Shown: piece after piece, positions 43,579-51,690 of the stretch
Layout of the letters: every line of letters begins with the position of its first letter
Position numbering within the stretch: the stretch's first letter is position 1
Assembly: GCF_028679125.1 (NCBI RefSeq)
Contig: NZ_JAJRCG010000007.1
Coordinates: 62,001-126,000, forward strand
Length of the DNA: 64,000 nucleotides
Direction: 5' to 3'
Origin: Methanoregula sp.
GTDB taxonomy: Archaea; Halobacteriota; Methanomicrobia; Methanomicrobiales; Methanospirillaceae
Notes under the pieces: model-generated
Told to the model about the DNA's origin: nothing
Databases searched by the model: none
Seen by the model: only the letters and a program-made list of their open reading frames with translations
Made by a program: the position numbers and the translations under genes

Positions 43579-44067
43579 TCAGGAATTTCTCGTCACTTCA
43601 ACCGGATCGATCGTTGCATCGATCAGGCAGTCGAACGATACCGTTGAGAGCCACCCGGCCTTCTCGAACATGTGCATAAAACAGACACCGATGACCGGCG
43701 TTCCGGGATGCCTTTTTAGCACCGCCGTCACCTGTTCTGCTTTCACGGGCACGTTGGGCATCGCAAGCCCGCCCATGATGACGATGACTTTTGGTCTGCA
43801 GGTCACCGGAGCGATACGGGCCTGCATGCCAACGTCATCAACGTGACCGATCTTCTTTACCCTGTGTTCGTCCACAAAGGGAACGAAGACCTGTTCCGGT
43901 TCGAGCGACCTGACCGCGAACGCGAGAAGTTCGACAAACGGCATGCAGGTCCCCGGGACTCCGTAGTAGGCGATCTGGTCGCCACATTTCAATCCTTTTT
44001 TCTCAATAAATTCCTTGAACGGGCGCAGGATGCCCGGAACACCGTGAAATATCTCTTTCGTGGTCAT
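43579..44067 (-). CDS. DUF2124 methanogen protein
   Basis: A 162-residue protein of the methanogen-associated DUF2124 family: KEIFHGVPGILRPFKEFIEKKGLKCGDQIAYYGVPGTCMPFVELLAFAVRSL, VFVPFVDEHRVKKIGHVDDVGMQA, PKVIVIMGGLAMPNVPV and VIGVCFMHMFEKAGWL. It looks like a Rossmann-type alpha/beta protein with conserved Cys residues. The function is not known to me. It converges on mcrA and is divergent from the atwA-side genes, sharing their promoter region. Confidence 0.82.
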   Translation of the reverse strand: MTTKEIFHGVPGILRPFKEFIEKKGLKCGDQIAYYGVPGTCMPFVELLAFAVRSLEPEQVFVPFVDEHRVKKIGHVDDVGMQARIAPVTCRPKVIVIMGGLAMPNVPVKAEQVTAVLKRHPGTPVIGVCFMHMFEKAGWLSTVSFDCLIDATIDPVEVTRNS

Positions 44068-44149
44068 GATGGATCAACTGTTCCATGGAGGTATACTCGG
44101 GAGATGTCCGGATTTGTCCGGATTTTACGATTACGTGTACGAGGCGATC

Positions 44150-44199
44150 CTTTAAATGATTTATGCGCATATGAGTAATTATCGTACGACACCCGTACG
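44150..44199 (+). promoter_or_regulatory. Promoter with CATATG-centred dyad (copy 1)
   Basis: TTTAAAT (44151-44157, TATA-like) is followed by TTTATGCGCATATGAGTAAT (44160-44179) and CGTACGA (44183-44189), with a second CGTACG at 44194-44199. Nearly the same string occurs before atwA (45320-45360): TTTATGC[G/T]CATATG[A/C]GTAAT then CGTACGA. The ATGC-CATATG-GTAAT arms form an imperfect dyad that covers the expected transcription start, as a repressor site would. Confidence 0.65.
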
Positions 44200-44211
44200 G
44201 TTGGTGAACAG

Positions 44212-44424
44212 ATGCCAGAAACCACACAATCCAACAACGAGAAGAAAGCCACTACCCTGCACACCTGCGCCTGCGGTGAAACGCACGAGCAGCATGAAGA
44301 GGGAAAGAGTCACCGCGATGAGTGCGAATCCCCCCTGAAATTTGGAAAAACCTGCTGCTGCGGATCCGATACGACCGATAACGTTGCACGTACCCCCTGC
44401 GGCCACGGGCCCCGGTGCCATTAA
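44212..44424 (+). CDS. Small Cys/His-rich protein
   Basis: A 70-residue hydrophilic protein with eight Cys and eight His: HTCACGETHEQHEE near residue 17-30, then HRDECESP, TCCCGS and CGHGPRCH at the end. These are likely metal ligands, so it may be a small metal-binding or chaperone peptide. It is short, but the start follows the conserved CATATG/CGTACGA promoter by 23 bases and a GGTGA site lies six bases upstream, which supports expression. I know no family for it. Confidence 0.65.
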   Translation: MPETTQSNNEKKATTLHTCACGETHEQHEEGKSHRDECESPLKFGKTCCCGSDTTDNVARTPCGHGPRCH

Positions 44425-44465
44425 GGGCCCCCGCCTTTTTTTATTGACGATCAAGGTGCCCTGCC

Positions 44466-44786
44466 ATGATCCGCCATCCGGAGATCCCCGACCTGCTGGA
44501 GCAGTACATGAAGTCTGCCGGTGCAGAAGAGCGCTGGGTCACGGTCAGTGAACTCCGTTCGTTCTTCCGGATGGACGAATCATCAGGGCCGGCATTCTCC
44601 GGATTTTTAAAGAAGATTCACCAGGGGCCGTACGTCTCCTGCCGGTACAAGGTAGTCCGGATCGAGAAGTTCCAGGATACCGTCCCTCCGTACCGGATCA
44701 TCAGGAAATATCTTGTCCGGGAACGCCCGGCCCCGCGAAGCCATCAGGTCCCTGATGCCAGGGAATTCATCCGGCAGACCCGGTAA
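44466..44786 (+). CDS. wHTH-like uncharacterised protein (paralogue 1)
   Basis: A 106-residue basic protein homologous to the one at 47919-48266. Shared skeleton: IPDLLEQYM, RWVTVSELRSFF, SGFLKKIHQGP, YKVVRIEKF and a K/R-rich YLVRERP. The middle (VTVSELR...FSGFLKKI...Y.V.RIE) has the helix-turn-helix-wing pattern of a small winged-helix protein, so DNA or RNA binding is likely but unproven. It lies between the Cys/His-rich gene and the DUF134 gene on the same strand. Confidence 0.65.
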   Translation: MIRHPEIPDLLEQYMKSAGAEERWVTVSELRSFFRMDESSGPAFSGFLKKIHQGPYVSCRYKVVRIEKFQDTVPPYRIIRKYLVRERPAPRSHQVPDAREFIRQTR

Positions 44787-44831
44787 TCCTGTTATACTAT
44801 TCCGGATACATCTTATATCCAGGAGAAAGCA

Positions 44832-45209
44832 ATGGCAGCGGATGAAACTACAGAGTTACCTGAGTGCCCGCGAAGGGGACGGCCCCGTGTCCGTCGCATC
44901 ATTGAAGGAAACGGGGAATCCCGCTGTTACAAACCCTGCTGCTGCCCGGAGAAGGAGGGTCAGGGGATCTCGCTCCAGCCCGATGAGATCGAGCTGATAC
45001 GGCTCATCGACCTCGAAGGGCTCGAACAGGAAGAGGCGGCAGAGAAACTTGGCGTCTCACGGAAGACCGCGTGGCGCGACCTGCACGAAGCCCGCCGGAA
45101 AATTGCCGATGCGCTGGTCAATGGCAAGGGTATCGAGATGGCCGGCTGCACAAAGGCAGCGGAAGGCCGGTGCCCGAAGTGCCCGCGCGATGCGACGGAC
45201 AAGCGTTAA
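44832..45209 (+). CDS. DUF134 (UPF0251) DNA-binding protein
   Basis: A 125-residue protein of the UPF0251/DUF134 family. RPRVRRIIEG, YKPCCCPEKEG at the N-terminal side and LQPDEIELIRLIDLEGLEQEEAAEKLGVSRKTAWRDLHEARRKIADALVNGKGIEM form the conserved sigma-70-region-4-like helix-turn-helix. The C-terminus has further Cys (GCTKAAEGRCPKCP). The Cys groups could bind a metal or Fe-S cluster, making this a redox- or metal-sensing regulator. It is a candidate to bind the shared dyad in this locus; that is inference. Confidence 0.85.
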   Translation: MAADETTELPECPRRGRPRVRRIIEGNGESRCYKPCCCPEKEGQGISLQPDEIELIRLIDLEGLEQEEAAEKLGVSRKTAWRDLHEARRKIADALVNGKGIEMAGCTKAAEGRCPKCPRDATDKR

Positions 45210-45319
45210 AACCGTACTCTTTTTTCAGGCGGGCCGGGTGCCCGTCATGGCGGTACCCTGATGGTAACCGGGAGATGCATGACGTCGCCCGCACCGCATA
45301 CAATCCTCTGGATCCCGAT

Positions 45320-45360
45320 CCTTAAATCTTTATGCTCATATGCGTAATAATTCCGTACGA
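45320..45360 (+). promoter_or_regulatory. atwA promoter with CATATG-centred dyad (copy 2)
   Basis: CCTTAAAT (45320-45327 region) is followed by TTTATGCTCATATGCGTAAT (45329-45348) and CGTACGA (45354-45360), seven bases before the atwA ATG. It matches the element at 44150-44189 at nearly every position, and the two differ mainly in a one- or two-base spacing. An ATG inside the dyad (45340) is in frame with atwA but is not the likely start. Confidence 0.65.
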
Positions 45361-45366
45361 GCAATC

Positions 45367-46962
45367 ATGCCACAACCATTCATCAGTGTCCACGACCTCT
45401 GCATGGACTTCGACGATACCCGGGTCTTAAACAAGGTCTCGTTCGAGATCCCTGAAGGAGAGATCATGGGAGTCATCGGGCGGAGCGGGGCCGGAAAGAG
45501 CGTGCTCATGCACCTGCTCCGGGGCGTTGAACAGCCGCCGACCAAAGGCACGGTCATCTACCACATGGCCGCCTGCGACCGCTGCGCATACATGGATGTC
45601 CAGAGCCGGGCCGGCGGGAAATGTCCCGAGTGCGGGGGAAACCTCGCGGCCGTGGATGTCGATCTCTGGGATGAGAAGACCGATGGCATGAAGTCCCGGG
45701 TGATGAACCGGACCGCCATCATGTTCCAGCGCTCCTTCGCGCTCTATGGTGACGACCGGGTGATCGAGAACGTGCTCCACGCTCTTGATGACATCCGCTA
45801 CCCTCAGGAGCTTGCGGTCGCCCGGGCAGCCGACCTGATCGACCAGGTCCGGCTCTCGCACCGGATGATGCATATTGCCCGCGACCTTTCGGGTGGCGAG
45901 AAGCAGCGGGTGGTGCTTGCCCGGCAGCTGGCGAAGAACCCGGCCATGCTCTTTGCCGACGAACCCACGGGCACGCTCGATCCCGAGACCGCCCGGCTGG
46001 TCCACGGCATGCTCACCGAAGCGGCAAAGAAGAACACGATGGGCATGGTCGTCACCTCGCACTTCTCGCAGGTGATCGAGGATATGGCGAACCGTGCAAT
46101 GCTGCTCGTGGACGGCGAGATCGCCGCCATCGGGTCGCCGAAGTCCGTCATCAGATCGTTTGCGAAGGACTACCACGAGATCGGGGAAGCGGAGCCCGTG
46201 GAACTGGGCGGGAAGATCCTCTCTGCCCGGGACGTGACCAAGCGTTACATCTCGGTGGACCGCGGGGTGGTGAAGGCCGTGAACATGGTCACCTTCGATG
46301 TGGCCAAGAAGGAGATCTTCGGCATCATCGGGAAGAGCGGGGCGGGCAAGACCACGCTCTCCCAAATCATTGCCGGCATCATCGAGCCCACGAGCGGCGA
46401 GATGAATGTCCTGATCGGTGACGACTGGGTGGACATGACAAAGCCCGGTATCGACCAGCGGGGCCGGGCCAAGGAGTACATCGGCCTTTTGCACCAGGAG
46501 TACGATCTCTTCCCCCACCGCACGGTGATCGACAACCTGACCGATGCGATCGGACTGGAATTTCCCAAGGAGCTCGCGATCAGGAAGGCGGTGATCACGC
46601 TCCGGATGGCCGGGTTCACCGAAGAGAAATCCCGGGAAATTCTGAACCGGTTCCCGGGCGAACTCTCCGATGGCGAGCGGCACCGCGTGGCCCTTGCGCA
46701 GGTGCTCATCCGCGAGCCCCGGCTCGTGATCCTCGATGAGCCGACCGGCACGATGGACCCCATCACCAAGCAGGACGTGAAGCACTCGATCCTGCATGCG
46801 AGGGACGAGATGGATGAGACTTTCATCGTGGTCTCGCACGACATGGACTTTGTCCGGGATATCTGCGACCGGCTGGCGCTGATGCGGGGCGGGAAGATCA
46901 TCGATATCGGCCCGACCGCTGCAATCCTTGCCCAGGTCACGGAAGACGAGAAGCACGACTGA
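45367..46962 (+). CDS. atwA: Methyl-coenzyme M reductase component A2 (ATP-dependent MCR activator)
   Basis: A 531-residue protein with two ABC ATPase domains. Domain 1 has GRSGAGKSVL (Walker A), a zinc-ribbon insert CDRC...CPEC near residues 70-90, LSGGEKQRVVLAR and LFADEPTGTLD; domain 2 has GKSGAGKTTL, LSDGERHRVALAQ and VILDEPTGTMD. No membrane helices. The zinc insert and double ATPase are those of component A2, which with ATP and the McrC-containing complex activates the Ni(I) state of MCR. The ATG at 45367 is chosen; an upstream in-frame ATG lies inside the promoter dyad. Confidence 0.93.
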   Translation: MPQPFISVHDLCMDFDDTRVLNKVSFEIPEGEIMGVIGRSGAGKSVLMHLLRGVEQPPTKGTVIYHMAACDRCAYMDVQSRAGGKCPECGGNLAAVDVDLWDEKTDGMKSRVMNRTAIMFQRSFALYGDDRVIENVLHALDDIRYPQELAVARAADLIDQVRLSHRMMHIARDLSGGEKQRVVLARQLAKNPAMLFADEPTGTLDPETARLVHGMLTEAAKKNTMGMVVTSHFSQVIEDMANRAMLLVDGEIAAIGSPKSVIRSFAKDYHEIGEAEPVELGGKILSARDVTKRYISVDRGVVKAVNMVTFDVAKKEIFGIIGKSGAGKTTLSQIIAGIIEPTSGEMNVLIGDDWVDMTKPGIDQRGRAKEYIGLLHQEYDLFPHRTVIDNLTDAIGLEFPKELAIRKAVITLRMAGFTEEKSREILNRFPGELSDGERHRVALAQVLIREPRLVILDEPTGTMDPITKQDVKHSILHARDEMDETFIVVSHDMDFVRDICDRLALMRGGKIIDIGPTAAILAQVTEDEKHD

Positions 46963-47006
46963 GAACCGGGGCACAAATCCCCTGAATATTTTTGGATACT
47001 GGTACC

Positions 47007-47900
47007 ATGACAGAACAATCCGCACACGATGAGAAGATCTGCGATGAGAACTGCACGGACAACTGCGATACCTGCCCGTCCGCACAACCGCACGCTGCCC
47101 CCAAGGGGCTGCCCCCGAAGGCAAAGATCGATGTGAAGCACGTGATCCTCGTGCTGAGCGGGAAGGGCGGCGTGGGGAAGTCCACGGTCTCCGTGAATCT
47201 CGCCTACGCTCTGGCGAACAAGGGGAAAAAAGTCGGCCTGCTCGACCTCGACTTCCACGGCCCCAACATCCCCAAGATGCTGGGGATCGAGGACCAGCGC
47301 CCTGCCGTGCTGGGAACGATGATCGAGCCGGTCCATGTCACCGGCAACCTCGCGGTCATTTCTATGGCATTCCTCCTGCCGGACACGAGCACGCCGGTGG
47401 TCTGGCGCGGCCCGATGAAGATGGTGGCCATCCAGCAGTTCCTTGCCGAAGTGAACTGGGGTGCACTCGATTACCTTGTCGTGGACCTCCCGCCCGGCAC
47501 CGGTGACGAGGCGCTCACGATCGCCCAGCTGGCCCCCCATGTGCGGGGTGCGGTCATCGTAACAACCCCGCAGGATGTGGCCGTAATGGACGCGATGCGG
47601 GCGGCCAAGTTTATTGAGAAACTCGACCTGCCGGTCCTCGGGGTCATCGAGAACATGAGCGGGATGGTCTGCCCCCACTGCGGGGAGATCGTGAACCTCT
47701 TCAGTGCCGGTGGCGGGAAGAAGGCAGCAGAGGATCTGGGTGTCCCGTTCCTCGGGGCCATCCCCCTTGACCCGGAGATGGTGAAGGCCGGGGACGAGGG
47801 CCGACCCTATATCCTCCGGCACGCGGACTCCCCGACCTGGCGGGCGGTGGACTCCGTGATGGAGCACCTGGTACGGGAGATCGAATCCGATCCGAAATAG
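47007..47900 (+). CDS. Mrp/NBP35-type iron-sulfur carrier ATPase
   Basis: A 297-residue P-loop ATPase. ILVLSGKGGVGKSTVSVNLAYALA is the deviant Walker A; DLDFHGPNIPKMLG, VVDLPPGTGDEALTIAQL and MSGMVCPHCGEIVNLF (CxxC that carries a bridging [4Fe-4S] cluster) follow. The N-terminal extension has its own Cys group (KICDENCTDNCDTC), like NBP35. It should deliver Fe-S clusters to apoproteins. Lying directly after atwA, it might serve MCR-related Fe-S or activation proteins. Confidence 0.9.
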   Translation: MTEQSAHDEKICDENCTDNCDTCPSAQPHAAPKGLPPKAKIDVKHVILVLSGKGGVGKSTVSVNLAYALANKGKKVGLLDLDFHGPNIPKMLGIEDQRPAVLGTMIEPVHVTGNLAVISMAFLLPDTSTPVVWRGPMKMVAIQQFLAEVNWGALDYLVVDLPPGTGDEALTIAQLAPHVRGAVIVTTPQDVAVMDAMRAAKFIEKLDLPVLGVIENMSGMVCPHCGEIVNLFSAGGGKKAAEDLGVPFLGAIPLDPEMVKAGDEGRPYILRHADSPTWRAVDSVMEHLVREIESDPK

Positions 47901-47918
47901 GGCACGATTCCAAAAACC

Positions 47919-48266
47919 ATGAGAAAATATGATGGGATCCCGGAGCTGCTGGATCAGTTCATGGCAGAGCAGGATGCCGATGTGCGGTGGGTCACGGTGC
48001 AGGAGCTCCGGGACTGCTTCGGCCTGACCCGGTACCAGTGCAACACGGTCTCCGGTTTTTTGCGGCGCCTTGAGTTCGGATCGTTCGGCCGGTTCCCGTA
48101 TCGTGTTCTCAGGATCGAGCAGGTGGCCGGGTGCCACCCCTCCGATCCTCAGAAATGCCGGTATCTCGTGAAGCGGAAGGCAATGGTTGCTGCTGCGGTA
48201 CCCGGGATACACTATCACACCGGTGTTCAGGTCCGGGGCAAAGCGGATAGCGGAGGATCCGGGTAA
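47919..48266 (+). CDS. wHTH-like uncharacterised protein (paralogue 2)
   Basis: A 115-residue protein paralogous to 44466-44786: IPELLDQFM, RWVTVQELRDCF, TVSGFLRRLEFGSFGRFPYRVLRIEQV and KCRYLVKRK. It adds a Cys pair (VAGCHPSDPQKCRY) absent from the first copy. Winged-helix-like, function unknown. Eighteen bases after the Mrp ATPase gene, so probably in the same transcript. Confidence 0.65.
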   Translation: MRKYDGIPELLDQFMAEQDADVRWVTVQELRDCFGLTRYQCNTVSGFLRRLEFGSFGRFPYRVLRIEQVAGCHPSDPQKCRYLVKRKAMVAAAVPGIHYHTGVQVRGKADSGGSG

Positions 48267-48330
48267 GGGCCCGGATACCCTTATCTCTCCCCCGCACACA
48301 GGACGCATATATCGGAAGGTGGAAGATCAG

Positions 48331-48669
48331 ATGAAAATTACCGATGTTTCAAAAGTAGTGTCGGGTCCCAACCCGCACCATGTGGATGCCCGGAAGATCT
48401 ACGAGTCGCCCCATGCGATGGCGGTTGTCATCACGCTTCAGCCCGGTGAGGCGCTGAAGAAACACATCACACCGGTCGAGGTCTTCTTCTACGTGCTGGA
48501 AGGCACCGGTGTTGTCGAGATCGGCAACGAGAAGGAGACCGTCGGGAAGGATATGCTGGTCGAGAGCCCGGCGCGGATCCCGCACACCTGGAAAAATGAG
48601 AGTTCCGGTGTCTTCCGGGTGCTCGTGGTCAAGGTGCCCAAGCCTACACAAGAGACGAAGCTGTTGTGA
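48331..48669 (+). CDS. Cupin-domain protein
   Basis: A 112-residue single-domain cupin. MAVVITLQPGEALKKHITPVEVFFYVLEGTGVVEIGNEKETVGKDMLVESPARIPHTWKNESSG holds the two cupin motifs, with His and Glu residues (KHITPVE, PHTW) able to bind a metal. The ATG at 48331 follows a GGAAGGTGG ribosome-binding site; in-frame sequence upstream overlaps the preceding gene and is not cupin-like. Substrate unknown. Confidence 0.85.
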   Translation: MKITDVSKVVSGPNPHHVDARKIYESPHAMAVVITLQPGEALKKHITPVEVFFYVLEGTGVVEIGNEKETVGKDMLVESPARIPHTWKNESSGVFRVLVVKVPKPTQETKLL

Positions 48670-49161
48670 CATGAAGAGGCCACGGGGCATGACGACTCTC
48701 GATGGAACACCCCGATCCACCCCCCACCCGGCTCCTCCGGCCGGACCGATCTCCGGATTGCCGATCGATCCTCAAACCGGGAGGTCCTATATTGACATTT
48801 TTTCAGGGATGTATTACCTTCCGATTGTCAAAATGACCCCAATATTCCCCTCATTCAAAATCACTGTATTCTAATTCGCCAAAACGTGCGACTATCCAAA
48901 AAGTGGTTCTGTAAAATGGGCTCTGATCGGAAAACGGAGTGTTTTACTGGGTTTTTATCTGGCAGGTGATCTCCTCTACACGGTGGCTCTCTGACTACTT
49001 AATCAGAGGTATGTCCCCCCAATGCAGGGAGATCATCCCGGAATGGATCCTGGTTGTGGCTATAGGGCAGGCAATTGGATAAGCAAATTTTATTTAGTTA
49101 AATCAAAATAAGTTGTTTACATATGATGCAATCCGGAAACCGAAAGGAAGGACCAAATTTC
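48670..49161. other. Intergenic region, no firm gene
   Basis: This 490-base region has no convincing gene. An ATG-initiated frame of 67 codons begins one base after the cupin stop (48671-48874, MKRPRGMTTLDG...FKITVF) and could be a short coupled gene, but it has no recognisable pattern and low-complexity Pro content. The part from 48880 to 49120 is AT-rich and probably holds the promoter of the NikR-like gene (TTTTATTTAG near 49088). Confidence 0.35.
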
Positions 49162-49428
49162 ATGGCGGAAGTCTCCCAAAAACAACAATGTACTATCACT
49201 GTGGTTTATGATAATCGCCAGAGAGATGTCTGGCCATCGCTTGAACGGATCCAGCAGAGATTCCGGACGATCATCCGGGCATCGTTACGGGCATCGATGA
49301 ATAACGATACCGCGCTTGAGTTTATCCTGCTCCAGGGAGATGATGCACGGATCAAGGATCTTCTTGAGCAGCTGAAATCAAGGAAAGGTGTCAGGTCCGT
49401 GGACCTGACCGTGATTCCAGCCTCATAA
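49162..49428 (+). CDS. NikR C-terminal-domain-like protein lacking Ni ligands
   Basis: An 88-residue protein that aligns with the ACT-like nickel-binding domain of NikR: TITVVYDNRQRDVWPSLERIQQRF, IIRASLRASMNNDTALEFILLQGDDARIKDLLEQLKSRKGVRSVDLTV. The ribbon-helix-helix DNA-binding domain is absent. At the four positions that bind Ni in E. coli NikR (His76, His87, His89, Cys95) it has Gln32, Arg43, Ser45 and Ala51. So it probably forms the NikR-like oligomer but does not bind nickel in that site. The ATG at 49162 is placed after a GGAAGG site; an in-frame ATG lies at 49123. Confidence 0.72.
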   Translation: MAEVSQKQQCTITVVYDNRQRDVWPSLERIQQRFRTIIRASLRASMNNDTALEFILLQGDDARIKDLLEQLKSRKGVRSVDLTVIPAS

Positions 49429-49674
49429 AAATTTTCGATCGCAGCATTCTCCGGGGGGTTTTTGCAGCACCGGAAACTGGTCCGGATTTTGCTACTGTTT
49501 TTAAAATTTTTAATAATAATTGCTACAAATTTGAAAAGAGAAATGAACAATTAAAATAGTTTTAACGCAACTTTACTTGATCGAGTCATCTACGGTTGGA
49601 CCATGTGGTCACTGACACTCCGGGGGCGTGTCTTTACTCATCGCATGATGGCCAAGATTTGGAGATGAGAAAAA

Positions 49675-50316
49675 ATGAGAGTGAGTGAAAAAGCCATGTC
49701 GGAGCATGCCGTCTCACCCGTAGTGGGCGTCATGCTCATGCTTGTCGTAACTATTATTATAGCTGCTGTTGTGAGCGCGTTTGCGGGAGGACTGGGATCC
49801 GGTACGAAAGCCACCCCTTCCGCAGCAATGGATGTGAAAATCGTCACCGGAGCGGATGACGGTATGGGGGGAACAACCACGAAGATCCTCTTCGAGATGC
49901 TGAGTGGCGACGCGATCCCAACCAAGGATCTAAGTATTGTTACCTACTTCACCAATGAAACGGGGGGTGTCTACAAAACAAGCCACACTGCATCGAGTAC
50001 GGCCTTTGATCTTTATGGCTATGGAACCGGGTATACCCGGCTCCCGTACCTGAACGATGCCGTTGCTGTTGGTATTGCAGGAGATAATCCGAAAGCAGAC
50101 TTCGGGAACTATACTGCATCGACAGGAGATATCATGGCCGTTGGCAGTACCCGCCAGGTTGCCGATTTCCTCGGCCTTCCCTGGACCGCTGGCACGTGGC
50201 CGGCACCGGACACCATCGATGATCCATCCTTCAAGACGGGTGCTGTGGTTGATATCAAAGTCCTGCATGTTCCCAGCAACAAGTACATCTTCAACAAGGA
50301 GGTTGTTGTGAAATGA
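49675..50316 (+). CDS. Archaeal type IV pilin-like protein A1
   Basis: A 213-residue protein with the archaeal pilin N-terminus: SEHAVSPVVGVMLMLVVTIIIAAVVSAFAGG, a class III-type signal with a hydrophobic helix for subunit assembly. The globular part (about 170 residues: MDVKIVTGADDGMGG..., KDLSIVTYFTN, DIKVLHVPSNKYIFNKEVVVK) is homologous to the protein at 51034-51690. A GGAGATGAG site precedes the ATG; ATG at 49696 is an alternative start. It overlaps the next pilin gene by ATGA. Confidence 0.85.
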   Translation: MRVSEKAMSEHAVSPVVGVMLMLVVTIIIAAVVSAFAGGLGSGTKATPSAAMDVKIVTGADDGMGGTTTKILFEMLSGDAIPTKDLSIVTYFTNETGGVYKTSHTASSTAFDLYGYGTGYTRLPYLNDAVAVGIAGDNPKADFGNYTASTGDIMAVGSTRQVADFLGLPWTAGTWPAPDTIDDPSFKTGAVVDIKVLHVPSNKYIFNKEVVVK

Positions 50317-50936
50317 AGCAGATGAACCATGAAGCAGTCTCCCCGGTGGTGGGTGTCATGCTCATGCTCGTTGTGACCATCATCATTGCCGCAGTTGTGA
50401 GTGCATTTGCCGGTGGTCTCAACTCCGGTTCTTCAAAAGCACCTCAGGCAACGCTTGGTGTTACTCCCGTCATTGCAGGTATTCAGGACACTGATAAAAC
50501 AAACTATGTTCCCGATTATCCCACCTCCTTTGAAGCAGAGAACGGCCTGCTCTTCGAACATAAAGGTGGCGATTCGTTCGCACTCAATGATGTCTACATC
50601 CAGTTACAGAGCCAGGATGCCAAGATCACGATTGGGCTGAACAATGCAATTAACCGTACCGCTACCACCTGCCTGCCCACGGATGTCACCGCATACCTGA
50701 TGGAAGTGGGTGACAGCAACGGGTACATCGATCCGGGTGACAAGTTCATGCTCTACGCCGATAACTGCTACGACAGCAGCGACGCAGGCTATGCACCGGA
50801 AGGAAAAGCCCTCTCATGGAAGCCGACAAGTGCAGCCGGTGGATTCGCCGCGTTCCTCCACACCAAGTGCGAGTACAAGGTCATCGATAAGGCGAGCAGT
50901 AAGGTAATCCAGACCGGCACGTTCACCCTGAAATGA
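50313..50936 (+). CDS. Archaeal type IV pilin-like protein B1
   Basis: A 207-residue pilin with NHEAVSPVVGVMLMLVVTIIIAAVVSAFAGGLNSGSSKAPQ. The globular part (ENGLLFEHKGGDSFALNDVYIQLQ, AYLMEVGDSNGYIDPGDKFMLYADNCYD, EYKVIDKASSKVIQTGTFTLK) is homologous to the protein at 51687-52325 but not obviously to its immediate neighbour A1. Translationally coupled to A1 by the ATGA overlap. Confidence 0.85.
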   Translation: MKQMNHEAVSPVVGVMLMLVVTIIIAAVVSAFAGGLNSGSSKAPQATLGVTPVIAGIQDTDKTNYVPDYPTSFEAENGLLFEHKGGDSFALNDVYIQLQSQDAKITIGLNNAINRTATTCLPTDVTAYLMEVGDSNGYIDPGDKFMLYADNCYDSSDAGYAPEGKALSWKPTSAAGGFAAFLHTKCEYKVIDKASSKVIQTGTFTLK

Positions 50937-51033
50937 TGGATGACCTGTCCCTATGAATCAACCGGGCGTCCTGTAAGCCCGTTTTATTTCCAGAACAACA
51001 GACGAGAAGATTCGGTGAAAACTGAGGATAATT

Positions 51034-51690
51034 ATGTCAGAAATAATCGAAAAACAGAATCGGGCACAAACTGAATGTGCGGTATCTCCGGTTGTCGGCG
51101 TGATGCTGATGCTGGTGGTCGTGATCATCATTGCAGCGGTAGTGAGTGCATTTGCCGGGGGTCTTGGGGATACATCCAAGAAAGCTCCCACGGTATCGAT
51201 GGATGTGACCATAGATCTAAGTGCTGATAATGGCATGGGAAGCAATGTACCAATGATCAATTTTAAGCACCTGAGCGGGGATCCGCTACCCACAAAAGAT
51301 CTCCAGATTATCACGTACTTCACCAACAAGAGCGGATACACCTACAAGCACACCCAGTCTAAATTGAGTAATGTCTCGTTACTCTATTGGGGAAGTAAGT
51401 CGGATGTCCGTGTTCCCTATCTTGGCGATATGACCACGGGATATGCTTCCAGCAGCCCGGAAACCAAGGACTTTGGCAATTTCACCATCAAAACCGGGGA
51501 TGTGATGACAACATATAATCTCCGGGGGACTGCGGAGCTCCTTGGTATGAACTGGACTGCGGGTGCAACTAAAACTGATCCCGACACATTTGATGATCCC
51601 AGCCTGAAATCCGGGAGTGTTGTCGAGGTAAAAATTCTGCATGTTCCCAGTGGGAAGTACCTTCTTGACAAGGAGGTTGTTGTCAGATGA
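51034..51690 (+). CDS. Archaeal type IV pilin-like protein A2
   Basis: A 218-residue pilin with ECAVSPVVGVMLMLVVVIIIAAVVSAFAGGLGDTSKKAPT. The globular part tracks A1: MDVTIDLSADNGMGSNVP, LSGDPLPTKDLQIITYFTN, GNFTIKTGDVMTTYNLRGTAELLGMNWTAG, DPDTFDDPSLKSGSVVEVKILHVPSGKYLLDKEVVVR. Its ATGA overlap with B2 repeats the A1-B1 arrangement. Confidence 0.85.
   Translation: MSEIIEKQNRAQTECAVSPVVGVMLMLVVVIIIAAVVSAFAGGLGDTSKKAPTVSMDVTIDLSADNGMGSNVPMINFKHLSGDPLPTKDLQIITYFTNKSGYTYKHTQSKLSNVSLLYWGSKSDVRVPYLGDMTTGYASSSPETKDFGNFTIKTGDVMTTYNLRGTAELLGMNWTAGATKTDPDTFDDPSLKSGSVVEVKILHVPSGKYLLDKEVVVR

Noticed and set aside
45427-48308. Long minus-strand frames (565 and 687 codons) opposite atwA and the Mrp gene
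   Set aside because: They mirror the biased third codon positions of strongly coding plus-strand genes with clear ATPase motifs; their translations show no domain.
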